Below, in pieces: positions 25,154 to 34,066 of a DNA stretch of 34,677 bases. This DNA comes from an uncultured Alistipes sp. Lineage in GTDB: Bacteria > Bacteroidota > Bacteroidia > Bacteroidales > Rikenellaceae. The notes beneath the pieces are model-generated. The model was not told the origin of the DNA and made no database searches. It saw nothing but the letters and a program-made list of their open reading frames with translations. The position numbers were made by a program, and so were the translations under genes. Where the stretch lies: contig CAUHCL010000012.1 of the NCBI GenBank assembly GCA_959604655.1, positions 1 to 34,677 on the forward strand, written 5' to 3'. Within the stretch, counting starts at the first letter, position 1; the number at the start of each line of letters is the position of its first letter.

Positions 25154-25308
25154 TGGTTCGTCTTTTTCTTTCGGCGGGCCGCCAGCAACGCCTCGCCGCC
25201 CACGGCCACGACGCCGAGGCACAGCCACAGCGCCAACCGATCGGTCGTAATTCCCAGCGTCACGAACAGCAGGAACAACGCCGCGTAATTCATTGTTTCA
25301 TTCTTCAT
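25150..25308 (-). CDS. Small two-helix membrane protein overlapping murG
   Basis: 52 residues: MKNETMNYAALFLLFVTLGI, then TTDRLALWLCLGVVAVGGEA, then LLAARRKKKTNQ. Two hydrophobic segments (about 7-20 and 26-43) are separated by TTDR and followed by a strongly basic tail, which suggests a helical hairpin with the C-terminus in the cytoplasm. The start has AAAAGGAG 8 bases upstream, the strongest ribosome site in the operon. The stop overlaps the murG start (ATGA), and comM ends 15 bp before it. Strict coupling argues that it is a real gene with a job linked to MurG or to its translation. I do not recognise the family. The alternative start at 25293 would remove five residues. Confidence 0.7.
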   Translation of the reverse strand: MKNETMNYAALFLLFVTLGITTDRLALWLCLGVVAVGGEALLAARRKKKTNQ

Positions 25309-25323
25309 CGATCCGTCTCCTTT

Positions 25324-26856
<1,533 letters not shown>

Positions 26857-26866
26857 TATTATCTAC

Positions 26867-27856
26867 CTAATATAACTGCGGCCCGTCGAAACATCCCGCG
26901 AATCCGCCCGACACCTCCGCATCCATATCGACGAAACGCGCCTGATCCTTCAAAAAGCGCAACTTCACGTCGGTCACCGCGCCGTTACGGTGCTTGGCCA
27001 GAATGATCTCGGCCATGCCCGCCGTCGGCATGCCGTTCTCGTCGGTGTTTATGCCGTAATACTCGGGACGGTGGATAAGAATCACAGTGTCGGCATTCTG
27101 CTCAATAGAACCCGAACCACATAAGTCTGAAAGTTGAGGACGTCTCGATCCGCCACGCATCTCGACAGATCTATTCAACTGCGACAGCACAATGACCGAC
27201 ACATCCAACTCTCGGGCAACAGCCTTGAGGGTTCGCGAGATACAATCAATCTCCTGCTCACGGTTGCCATTCGAACTCTGATTGCCGGTCATCAATTGCA
27301 GATAGTCAATCACGAAAACTTTCACGCCGTACTTCTCTTTCAGCAAACGCGCTCTCGAACAAAACTCCGATACGGACAGTGCCGGAGTATCATCGATATA
27401 CAACGGAGCATACTCAATATATGAGATAGTCTCATTTATGCAACGCCACTGCTCGGGCGTCAGGCGGCCACTCTTAATATCGGTACTGTTGAGGCCCGTA
27501 TCGGCCACTAAGAGTCGCATCATGAGCTGCGCCGACGACATCTCGAGCGAGAAAAACGCCACGGGCACCCCGAGGTCGAAAGCCATGTTGCACACCATCG
27601 ACAGCACGAAAGCCGTCTTACCCATCGACGGACGCGCCGCTATGATGATAAGGTTGGAAGGCTGCCAGCCCGATGTTATACGGTCTATATCTTTGAACCC
27701 TGAAGGCACGCCGCTAAACGCGCCAGTGTTCTTGCTCGCCGCCTCGATCTGCGCCACCACCTCAGTTATAATATCTTTTGCACTTCTAACCGATTCGATG
27801 CGGCCGTCTACCGCCAAACTCATAGAATGCTTTTCTGAAATAGTCTTTTTATTCAT
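26867..27856 (-). CDS. DnaB-like helicase C-terminal domain paralogue (no N-terminal domain)
   Basis: 329 residues matching the RecA-like half of the adjacent DnaB, starting in the linker (SVRSAKDI versus SVQNAKDI). The N-terminal DnaG-binding and collar domain is missing. Walker A is IAARPSMGKTAFVLS with Lys80, Walker B VFVIDYLQLM with Asp184, and the H3 motif VLSQLNRS. The H4 motif reads SDLCGSGSIEQNAD (243-256) where DnaB has SDLRESGAIEQDAD. The tail jumps from RFVDMD to AEVSGGFAG, dropping about 32 residues of the DnaB tail, and then ends after DGPQLY. No frameshift or stop breaks it. The middle is clearly AT-richer than dnaB while other parts are nearly identical to it. It starts 60 bp after dnaB, in AT-rich DNA with no obvious ribosome site. 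It could be a decaying duplicate, a regulator of DnaB hexamers or an independent ATPase; the sequence does not decide. Confidence 0.85.
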   Translation of the reverse strand: MNKKTISEKHSMSLAVDGRIESVRSAKDIITEVVAQIEAASKNTGAFSGVPSGFKDIDRITSGWQPSNLIIIAARPSMGKTAFVLSMVCNMAFDLGVPVAFFSLEMSSAQLMMRLLVADTGLNSTDIKSGRLTPEQWRCINETISYIEYAPLYIDDTPALSVSEFCSRARLLKEKYGVKVFVIDYLQLMTGNQSSNGNREQEIDCISRTLKAVARELDVSVIVLSQLNRSVEMRGGSRRPQLSDLCGSGSIEQNADTVILIHRPEYYGINTDENGMPTAGMAEIILAKHRNGAVTDVKLRFLKDQARFVDMDAEVSGGFAGCFDGPQLY

Positions 27857-27916
27857 TATAATAATTGTAGTTTATCATCCCCAATATATTGCTATTTTTA
27901 TACTGTTCGCCACCCT

Positions 27917-29536
27917 TTAGAACGGCACCTCGTCCGACAACGGCGCCTGCTTGTCGATGTTGAGCGGTCCCTGGTCCAGCCCGAACTCGCCGCCCATCGA
28001 CGACCCGAGGCCTCCCGCGAATCCGCCCGACACCTCCGCATCGCCGTAGCCGCCCTGCGGGGCGTTCATGCCGCTCGACACCTGACTGTAACCGCCACCG
28101 CCGCCCATCGGATCGGCCGCCGTGGAGTTCTCGTCCACATCCATGTCGGCGAAACGCGCCTGATCTTTCAAAAAGCGCAGCTTCACGTCGGTCACCGTAC
28201 CGTTACGGTGCTTGGCCAGAATGATCTCGGCCATGCCCGCCGTCGGCATGCCGTTCTCGTCGGTGTTTATGCCGTAATACTCGGGACGGTGGATGAACGC
28301 CACGATGTCGGCATCCTGCTCGATGGCTCCCGACTCTCGCAGGTCCGAGAGCTGCGGGCGTTTCGAGCCGCCGCGCGTCTCGGTCGATCGGTTCAGCTGC
28401 GACAGCGCTATGATGGGCACGTTCAGCTCCTTGGCTATGGCCTTGAGCGTTCGCGAGATGAACGCCACCTCCTGCTCGCGGTTGCCCTTCGAGTCCTGGT
28501 TGCCCGTCATGAGCTGCAAGTAGTCTATCACGATGATCTTTATGTCGTGGTGTATCTTCAGCCGCCGCGCCTTCGAGCGGAACTCGAATACCGACAGCGC
28601 GGGCGTATCGTCGATGTAGAGCGGAGCCGCGCCGAGGGGCTTGGTCGCGCTCTCCAGATGGCGCCACTGCTCGGGTGTCAGGCGGCCGCTCTTGATATCG
28701 GTACTGCTGAGGCCCGTCTCGGCCACTATGAGTCGCATCATGAGCTGCACCGACGACATTTCGAGCGAGAAAAACGCCACGGCCGCCTCGTGGTCGATGG
28801 CCATGTTGCGCGCCATCGACAGCACGAAAGCCGTCTTACCCATCGACGGACGCGCCGCTATGATGATAAGATCGGAGAGCTGCCATCCCAGCGTCACGCG
28901 GTCGATGGCCATGAAGCCCGACGGCACGCCGTTGAACGCGCTGGTGTTCTTGCTCGCCTCCTCGATCTGCGCCAGCGCCTTGGCCAGAATATCCTTGGCG
29001 TTCTGCACCGAACGCTTCACGTGGCCCTCGGCCACCTTGAATATCTCGCTCTCGGCGAACCCTATGAGGTCGGTCACGTCCTGATCCTCGTCGTAGGAGC
29101 GGCGCTGTATCTCGGTGGCGGAGCGTATCAGCTCGCGCTGCACGTATTTCTGCGCTATGATCTTGGCATGGAACTCCACGTTGGCCGCCGAACCCACCTT
29201 CTGCGTAAGCTGCGCCAGATAGGCCGCGCCACCCACCTTCTTCAGCTCCTTGCGCACCTTCAGGCGCTCGGTGACGGTGTAGAGGTCGATAGGTTTCAGC
29301 TCGGCCGACAGCGACTCGATGGCCTTGTAGATCAGGCGGTGTTCCTCGGTGTAGAAGGCCTCGGCGGTGATGTACTCCTGCACGGCGATGATGCTGTCGT
29401 GCTCCAGCATGAGCGCGCCCAGCACCGCTTCCTCCAGCTCAAGGGCCTGGGGAGGCACGGTCCCCGCGACGGGGATGTCGGTCATTTTATCGTAAGCGGC
29501 TCTGTTCGAGGCCGACGGAGTGAAATCTCTTGCCAT
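27917..29536 (-). CDS. dnaB: Replicative DNA helicase DnaB
   Basis: 539 residues. The N-terminal DnaB domain (about 28-130) has PPQALELEEAVLGALML and EEHRLIYKAIESL. After the linker come Walker A IAARPSMGKTAFVLS (227-241, Lys234), Walker B IIVIDYLQLM (Asp338), H3 ALSQLNRSTETR and H4 SDLRESGAIEQDAD (397-410), then FIHRPEYY. The last 75 residues are a Gly/Met-rich tail ending QAPLSDEVPF, common in Bacteroidetes DnaB. It unwinds DNA ahead of the replication fork as a hexamer. A promoter with a perfect -7 box lies 27 bp upstream of the ATG at 29536. The next gene downstream is a partial copy of this one. Confidence 0.97.
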   Translation of the reverse strand: MARDFTPSASNRAAYDKMTDIPVAGTVPPQALELEEAVLGALMLEHDSIIAVQEYITAEAFYTEEHRLIYKAIESLSAELKPIDLYTVTERLKVRKELKKVGGAAYLAQLTQKVGSAANVEFHAKIIAQKYVQRELIRSATEIQRRSYDEDQDVTDLIGFAESEIFKVAEGHVKRSVQNAKDILAKALAQIEEASKNTSAFNGVPSGFMAIDRVTLGWQLSDLIIIAARPSMGKTAFVLSMARNMAIDHEAAVAFFSLEMSSVQLMMRLIVAETGLSSTDIKSGRLTPEQWRHLESATKPLGAAPLYIDDTPALSVFEFRSKARRLKIHHDIKIIVIDYLQLMTGNQDSKGNREQEVAFISRTLKAIAKELNVPIIALSQLNRSTETRGGSKRPQLSDLRESGAIEQDADIVAFIHRPEYYGINTDENGMPTAGMAEIILAKHRNGTVTDVKLRFLKDQARFADMDVDENSTAADPMGGGGGYSQVSSGMNAPQGGYGDAEVSGGFAGGLGSSMGGEFGLDQGPLNIDKQAPLSDEVPF

Positions 29537-29562
29537 AAAAAAGGGTATGGTTTTTCAAATTT

Positions 29563-29592
29563 CAAAATTAGACATTTTCGAACAAAACACAA
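29563..29592 (-). promoter_or_regulatory. dnaB promoter
   Basis: On the minus strand TTG (29592-29590), 19 bp, then TAATTTTG (29570-29563), a perfect TAnnTTTG. The box is 27 bp from the dnaB ATG. Together with the promoters at 10138 and 13989 it shows a 19-20 bp spacing. Confidence 0.7.
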
Positions 29593-29650
29593 CACCTTTA
29601 GCCCGAAAATAGGAAGTCGGGAATCATATATTTCCATATCCCGCGCCGAT

Positions 29651-29745
29651 CTTTTGCGGATCGCAGGAGCCGCGGGCCGCAGCTGCGCATAACGCGCGGG
29701 CCCTGCCGCAGCGAAACGTCCCCGCCGAACTCGTTCGGCAGGGAC
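29651..29745. repeat. Palindrome-rich spacer, possible degenerate family 3 repeat
   Basis: A hairpin CTTTTGCG-GAT-CGCAGGAG (29651-29669, two wobbles) is followed after two bases by GCGGGCCGCAGC (29672-29683), identical to the first 12 bases of the family 3 core, but the rest of the core is not kept. A further stem GTCCCCGCCGAA / TTCGGCAGGGAC (29718-29745, one mismatch) lies 54 bp after the pncB stop and may be its terminator. Confidence 0.35.
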
Positions 29746-29798
29746 GCACATACGTTCGCAGACCCGCGGGCCAATACCGCAAAGCCGCGGCAGGGGTC

Positions 29799-30956
29799 TT
29801 ACTCCAGCAGACGGCGGTAGAGCTCCACCTCGGCGGGGTCGCCCATAGCCTTGCCCTTCACGTCCGAGAGCTTCACGCACTTGCGTATCTGCTGCTTGTC
29901 GTTCATGCGGCAGGTGGAGAGCTTCATCACGATGTTGCAGGGGGCGTAGCCCGTGTCGTTGGTGATGTTGGTGCCTATGCCGAACGAGCAGCGTATGCGC
30001 CCCTCGCACGCGCGCTTGATCTCGGCCGCACGGGGGAAGTCGAGCGAGTCGCTGAATATGATGGTCTTGGTCATGGGGTCGATGCCCAACTCGCGGTAAC
30101 GCGCTATGGCTATGTCGATGAAGTGCATCGGGTCGCCCGAGTCCTGCCTTACGCCGTCGAAGAGCGAGGCGTGCTTCTTCGAGAAGTTCTTGAAGAAGAC
30201 CTCCGACCCGAAGCTGTCGGTGAGCGCTATGCCCAGATAGCCGTCGTAGACCTTCACCCATTCCTCCATGGCCAGGTAGTTGGCCTGACGCGGACCGCCG
30301 TTCACGGCCGCTATGAACATGGGCAGCTCGTGGGGATAGGTGCCTATCATCTTCATCCCGAGCTTCATGGCCAGATAGCAGTTCGACGTGCCCGCGCAAT
30401 GCTTCGCCTCGGCGCGGATGTATTTCATGACGGCCTCGTGCACCTCGAACGAGAAGCGGCGGCGCGTGCCGAAGTCGGAGAAGAGCAGCCCCTCGCGGTT
30501 CGACAGCTCGATCTTGGCGCGCAGGCGGCCGATGACATTATCCATGTCGACGCGATTGCCGCTGTTGCGCAGCGCCGACACGATCGAGAGTATGGGTATC
30601 TCGTAGAGCGTCACCTTGTACATGAAATCCGACGCCTCGATGTGCAGGTGCCGTTCGTCGTCGAGCCACACCTTTATGCGCGAAGGGTCGAAGCGGAACC
30701 CGCGCAGCCACTCGAAATAGTTCTGCGGGATGAAGCGGCAGTTTCCCACAATGTAGGCGAACTCGTCGTCGCCCAACGCGAGATGCGACAGCTCGTCGAA
30801 CGCCTCGCGCAGACGGGCCACGAATGCGTCGTCGTATTCGGTCAGGTCGCGGTCGCGGAAGCTGAAAGTACCCTCGGCCTGCGGAAAGGCCTTGAAATAG
30901 GCATACGAAGTGGTGAACTTGTAAAGGTCGGTGTCGAGAACAGATTGGATTATCAT
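29799..30956 (-). CDS. pncB: Nicotinate phosphoribosyltransferase
   Basis: 385 residues, close to the E. coli PncB length. Family sequence starts at once with SVLDTDLYKFTTSYAYFKAF, and continues with FEVHEAVMKYIRAE, GTSNCYLAMKLGMKMIGTYP (about 189-208, including the His-bearing loop HELPMF that follows), SFGSEVFFKNF, GVRQDSGDPMHFID (the phosphate-binding SGDP) and FGIGTNITND. It converts nicotinate and PRPP to nicotinate mononucleotide in NAD salvage, in the cytoplasm. No perfect -7 box is seen upstream; the 35 bp before the ATG are AT-rich and preceded by palindromic repeat copy B, which separates it from cinA. Confidence 0.95.
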   Translation of the reverse strand: MIIQSVLDTDLYKFTTSYAYFKAFPQAEGTFSFRDRDLTEYDDAFVARLREAFDELSHLALGDDEFAYIVGNCRFIPQNYFEWLRGFRFDPSRIKVWLDDERHLHIEASDFMYKVTLYEIPILSIVSALRNSGNRVDMDNVIGRLRAKIELSNREGLLFSDFGTRRRFSFEVHEAVMKYIRAEAKHCAGTSNCYLAMKLGMKMIGTYPHELPMFIAAVNGGPRQANYLAMEEWVKVYDGYLGIALTDSFGSEVFFKNFSKKHASLFDGVRQDSGDPMHFIDIAIARYRELGIDPMTKTIIFSDSLDFPRAAEIKRACEGRIRCSFGIGTNITNDTGYAPCNIVMKLSTCRMNDKQQIRKCVKLSDVKGKAMGDPAEVELYRRLLE

Positions 30957-30991
30957 GATTAAAATGTGTTTTTATAATTTCAAATCAGTCC

Positions 30992-31060
30992 GTCCCGCTT
31001 CAGGCGGGACTATCTTCGGCGGCTCGCACCTTCGGTGCGCCCCCCCAGCCGCCGAAGATA
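30992..31060 (+). repeat. Bipartite palindromic repeat, family 1, copy B (between cinA and pncB)
   Basis: The variable hairpin GTCCCGC-TTCAG-GCGGGAC (30992-31010) abuts the core directly. The core has TATCTTCGGCGGCT (31011-31024), inner hairpin CGCACC-TTC-GGTGCG, seven C, and AGCCGCCGAAGATA (31047-31060). It is the same core as copy A with one extra C, yet the abutting hairpin has no sequence in common with that of copy A. In gene orientation it again follows an upstream stop (cinA) and precedes the next start (pncB, 36 bp away). Confidence 0.85.
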
Positions 31061-31104
31061 AACTTTCAAGGCGTATACGGCGCGGCGTCGAGCCACCTAA
31101 AAAA

Positions 31105-32367
31105 TCATCTCCTGCCCAGATCGCGTTTCAGCTCGTCGTAGAGCATGCGTATGGCATACGCCGACGCACGTCCGATCACCTGACCGCGGTCGGTACCCGA
31201 GTCGCGCATCACGCTCACCGTGCGGTGCGGGGTGGCCACGGCGAACCACACCGTGCCGACGGGTTTTTCGGGCGACCCGCCCCCGGGACCCGCTATGCCC
31301 GTGGTGGCCACGGCGTAATCGGCCCCCGACACGCGACGCACCCCCTCGGCCATCTGACGCACCACGGTCTCGCTCACCGCGCCGCAGCGCATTATGTCGT
31401 CGTAGTTCACGCCCAGCACGTCGCGCTTGGCCTCGTTGCTGTAAGTCACGGCCCCCAGCAGGAAATAGGTCGAGGCACCCGCCATGGCGGTGAAGCGCGA
31501 GGCTATGGCACCACCCGTGCAGCTCTCGGCCGCGGCCAGCGTCAGGCCGTTGGCGCAGAGAAGATCGTGCACTAAAGCCTGCACCGAGGCATCCTCGAAA
31601 CCAACTATGTTGTCGGGGATCAAGGCGTAAAGCTCGGCGAAAAGCCCGTCTATTTGCGCACGCACCGCCTCGGCGTCGTCGACGTCGTATGCCGACAGAC
31701 GCAGGCGCACCACGTTGGGCGAGGGCAGATAGGCCAGCTTGATGTCGTGCGGCAGGGCATCCTCCCACTCGGCTATGCGGGCGGCGAGCATCGACTCGGC
31801 CATGCCCGACGTGATCATGGTGCGGTGGACGTTGGCATGCGGCGCGAAGCGGCTCCTCAGGCGCGGCATCACCTCGTCCTCCATCAGGTGCTCCATCTCG
31901 AACGGCACACCCGGCAGCGACACGGCCACGCTTCCGTTCGCAGCCTCGAACCACATGCCCGGGGCCGTGCCGTGACGGTTGAACAGCACCGTGCAGCACT
32001 CGGGCACCAGCGCCTGCGAGCGGTTCAGGTCGTTGAACTCTATCCCGCGGCGGGCCAGCATGGCGCGCACGTGGTCGGCCACGGCGGCATCCTCCCTCAA
32101 CTCCGACCCGAACATGCGGGCGAGCGTGAGTTTGGTGATGTCGTCCTTCGTGGGGCCCAGACCGCCCGTGAGGATCACCACCTGCGTGCGGGCGAGCGCG
32201 TCGCGCACCGCCGATTCTATCCTCTGCGCATCGTCGCCGACCGACAGTCGCTCGTCGACCGAGATGCCCGCCTCGTTCAGACGTTTGGCTATGCTCGCCG
32301 AATTGGTGTCGACGATCTGCCCTATCAGGATCTCGTCGCCTATGGTAATAATCGTTGCCTTTATCAT
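31105..32367 (-). CDS. cinA: CinA-family protein (nicotinamide-nucleotide amidase / ADP-ribose pyrophosphatase type)
   Basis: 420 residues with both CinA domains. The N-terminal MoCF-like domain begins MIKATIITIGDEILIGQIVD and has LTGGLGPTKDDITK (about 73-86), SLPGVPFEMEHLM. The C-terminal amidase domain has AAESCTGGAIASRFTAMAGA, VTYSNEAKRDVLGV and TTGIAGPGGGSPEKPVGTVW. In other bacteria it recycles nicotinamide mononucleotide to nicotinate mononucleotide, so it fits with pncB next to it, which makes the same product. The ATG at 32367 overlaps the stop of the pyrD-like gene (ATGA) and has GGAG upstream; the 52 codons before it in this frame are shadow. Competence induction, the origin of its name, is not implied. 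Confidence 0.95.
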   Translation of the reverse strand: MIKATIITIGDEILIGQIVDTNSASIAKRLNEAGISVDERLSVGDDAQRIESAVRDALARTQVVILTGGLGPTKDDITKLTLARMFGSELREDAAVADHVRAMLARRGIEFNDLNRSQALVPECCTVLFNRHGTAPGMWFEAANGSVAVSLPGVPFEMEHLMEDEVMPRLRSRFAPHANVHRTMITSGMAESMLAARIAEWEDALPHDIKLAYLPSPNVVRLRLSAYDVDDAEAVRAQIDGLFAELYALIPDNIVGFEDASVQALVHDLLCANGLTLAAAESCTGGAIASRFTAMAGASTYFLLGAVTYSNEAKRDVLGVNYDDIMRCGAVSETVVRQMAEGVRRVSGADYAVATTGIAGPGGGSPEKPVGTVWFAVATPHRTVSVMRDSGTDRGQVIGRASAYAIRMLYDELKRDLGRR

Positions 32368-33491
32368 CTCTCCGTTTCGTTTGAGTCGTTTTCGGGTGCG
32401 GCCGTCTCGGTCGGCTGCGTGCGCTCCGCCGCCCTGCGCATCTCCATCTTGCGGATACGCTCGTTGAGCCCCGCGCGCATGTCGCGCAGCGACTTTCCGC
32501 CGCCGTAAATGAATTCGGTGCACATCTGCACCAGCGTGGCTCCCGCCTCCAGCATGGCCAGAGCATCGTCGGGAGTCGATATTCCGCCGCAGCCGATTAT
32601 GGGATAGGCGCCGTGCGAGCGATCATGTATGCGGCGCACGATCTGCAACGCGCGCTCGCGGAGCGGCCGCCCGCACAAAGCCCCCGCCGTGCGGCCCAGC
32701 GAGTGCATCACCGACAGCGAGTTTTCCAGTCCGTAGCGGCCCGTGGTGCCGCCGCAGGCCACCATGCCGTCGACGGGAGTGTCGATCATTATGTCTATCG
32801 CCGTGTCGATCTGCTCGTCCGTGAGGTCGGGCGATATCTTCAGCAGGATGGGACAGTAGCGGTTCTGGCCGCGGCGGAACTCGAACAAAGGCTCCACGAT
32901 GGCCATGATCCGCTCGCGGTCGGCGGGCACATACTGTTCGGAGGTGAAGTTGTCGCACAGATTCACCGTAAAGTAATCGGCATACTGGTAGAGCGCGCGG
33001 AACGAACGCAGATAGTCCGCGGGCGCCTCGTCGGGCGGCGTGGACGCGTTCTTGGCCAGATTGCACCCCACCACCGCCGAGCCGCGGCGGCGTTTCAGGT
33101 TCCCGATCACCCGATCCACCCCCGCGCTCTCGATGGCGGCACGGCACAGCAGCGCCCGATCGCCCGCCAGGCGGAACAGATAGGGATGGGGCGACCCGCC
33201 CTGGGGCCGCGGCGTGACCGAGCCCACCTCGACGAATCCGAATCCCGCGGCATCGAGCGCGTCGATCAGCGCGCCGTCGCGGTCGTATCCCGCAGCGATA
33301 CCCACGGGCGACGAGAATTTCATGCCGAACACCTCGCGTTCGAGCTTTGCGGCGGGTACGGAATAGAGCCTCCGCAAGATATATCGGCCCGCAGGCACGG
33401 CGGCCAGAAGCCGCATGCGCCAAACGGACATGCGCAGAGCGAAATCGGCACCGCCGAAACGGTCCGAGAGTTTCAACAGGGATTCCATCAT
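32364..33491 (-). CDS. pyrD: Class 2 dihydroorotate dehydrogenase-like flavoprotein
   Basis: 375 residues from ATG 33491 (a second ATG follows at once). The N-terminal ~55 residues form the amphipathic membrane-contact region of class 2 enzymes. The barrel follows: FSSPVGIAAGYDRDGALIDA, GSVTPRPQGGSPHPYLFRL, GCNLAKNASTPPD, LLKISPDLTDEQID, and the FMN-phosphate end IIGCGGISTPDDALAMLEAG. Several orotate-contact places differ from what class 2 enzymes have: LLCRAAIESAG where NRMGFNN is usual, VNLCDNFTSEQ (177-187) where VNxSSPNTPG is usual, and ACGGTTGR where ATNTT is usual. Fold and length fit PyrD, so the family call is safe, but normal activity is not certain. Translationally coupled to cinA. 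A perfect -7 box is at 33553-33560. Confidence 0.8.
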   Translation of the reverse strand: MMESLLKLSDRFGGADFALRMSVWRMRLLAAVPAGRYILRRLYSVPAAKLEREVFGMKFSSPVGIAAGYDRDGALIDALDAAGFGFVEVGSVTPRPQGGSPHPYLFRLAGDRALLCRAAIESAGVDRVIGNLKRRRGSAVVGCNLAKNASTPPDEAPADYLRSFRALYQYADYFTVNLCDNFTSEQYVPADRERIMAIVEPLFEFRRGQNRYCPILLKISPDLTDEQIDTAIDIMIDTPVDGMVACGGTTGRYGLENSLSVMHSLGRTAGALCGRPLRERALQIVRRIHDRSHGAYPIIGCGGISTPDDALAMLEAGATLVQMCTEFIYGGGKSLRDMRAGLNERIRKMEMRRAAERTQPTETAAPENDSNETER

Positions 33492-33552
33492 AATAGCCAC
33501 GGATATCGGCCTCACGCCCGCCGAAGCGCTGCGTGCGGCACTTACCTTGCCG

Positions 33553-33560
33553 CAAATGTA
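33553..33560 (-). promoter_or_regulatory. -7 box of the pyrD-like/cinA promoter
   Basis: The minus strand reads TACATTTG, a perfect TAnnTTTG, 61 bp upstream of the ATG at 33491. Its -33 region lies within the end of the ~174-bp element, which stops 11 bp upstream, with TTG (33575-33573) at 12 bp, the same layout as at galE. Confidence 0.6.
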
Positions 33561-33571
33561 GCAAATAAAAC

Positions 33572-33746
33572 GCAATTATGTTTTCTTTAATATACCTTGT
33601 TCGGAGCGTAGCGACCTAAGTCCCCTCCTAAGGAGGGGATTTAGGGGAGGGTCAAATCTGTAAACGCGGCCGCGGGCCGCGGGCGGACGGCCGTCGGATT
33701 CGATTTTGTGACAGTGAAATCTCGGTACATTGAGATATATAATTGC
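33572..33746 (-). mobile_element. MITE-like ~174-bp element, copy 2 (inverted)
   Basis: Terminal repeats are at 33572-33596 (outer end GCAATTAT, inner end ATATACC) and 33724-33746 (GGTACATTGAGATATATAAT, then TGC). The interior, read on the minus strand, is nearly the same as that of copy 1, including the AGGAGGGGATTTAGGGGAGG palindrome region and the CGCGGCC hairpin with a different three-base loop (CGC for ACA). No open frame fits. The end facing the pyrD-like gene corresponds to the end facing galE in copy 1. Confidence 0.7.
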
Positions 33747-33839
33747 TATGTTTTAAGGACTACGTTATTCGGTCCCGAGAGACCTTTTATGTCGCCCGAC
33801 TGTTCGCGGCATGAGGCATATCGCCAGGGGGGGGGTGCT

Positions 33840-33925
33840 GTTCGCCGACGGCGGAGGACGAAACGAGCCTCGGCGAGTTGCAGTCCGCCGCAGTGGGCGG
33901 CGAACTGCGCGGCTCAAAGAGCCGC
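33840..33925 (-). repeat. Bipartite palindromic repeat, family 2, copy 2
   Basis: Read on the minus strand: variable hairpin GCGGCTC-TTT-GAGCCGC (33925-33909), then without a gap GCAGTTCGCCGC, a 5-nt loop and GCGGCGGACTGC (33908-33880), then the shared tail CCGCCGTCGGCGAAC (33854-33840). Core arms and tail are identical to copy 1 at 5317-5398, while the loop and the abutting hairpin differ. A run of nine G lies at 33827-33835 beside it. Confidence 0.75.
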
Positions 33926-33947
33926 AAACATCGTTAATAGAAAAGTT

Positions 33948-34042
33948 CTCGGGCCGTGGCCTGCGGGGACCGCATGCGAACGCAAAGTGAGTTGCGGGCC
34001 TCCGCGGGGCAGAGGCTGCGGCCCGCACGACTCTGCGAGTCG
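33948..34042 (-). repeat. Bipartite palindromic repeat, family 3, copy 1
   Basis: Read on the minus strand: variable hairpin CGACTC-GCA-GAGTCG (34042-34028), one base, then the 33-nt core beginning GCGGGCCGCAGCCTC and ending GGAGGCCCGC (34026-33994), about 20 unrelated bases, then a conserved tail GCGGTCCCCGCAGGC...GGCCCGAG (33973-33948). The core folds as GCGGG/CCCGC and CCGCAG/CCGCGG with a bulge. The second copy is at 34399-34495. Confidence 0.7.
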
Positions 34043-34066
34043 CATTCTCTCAATTATTTTTCATAC

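Noticed and set aside
26867..27856. Treating the truncated dnaB as a pseudogene or as an intein-split part of dnaB
   Set aside because: The frame is open throughout, the ATPase motifs are kept, and the full-length dnaB next to it is complete and has no intein motifs.
33827..33835. Run of nine G as a possible phase-variable tract
   Set aside because: It lies in no gene and not between well-placed promoter elements, so a switching role has no support.
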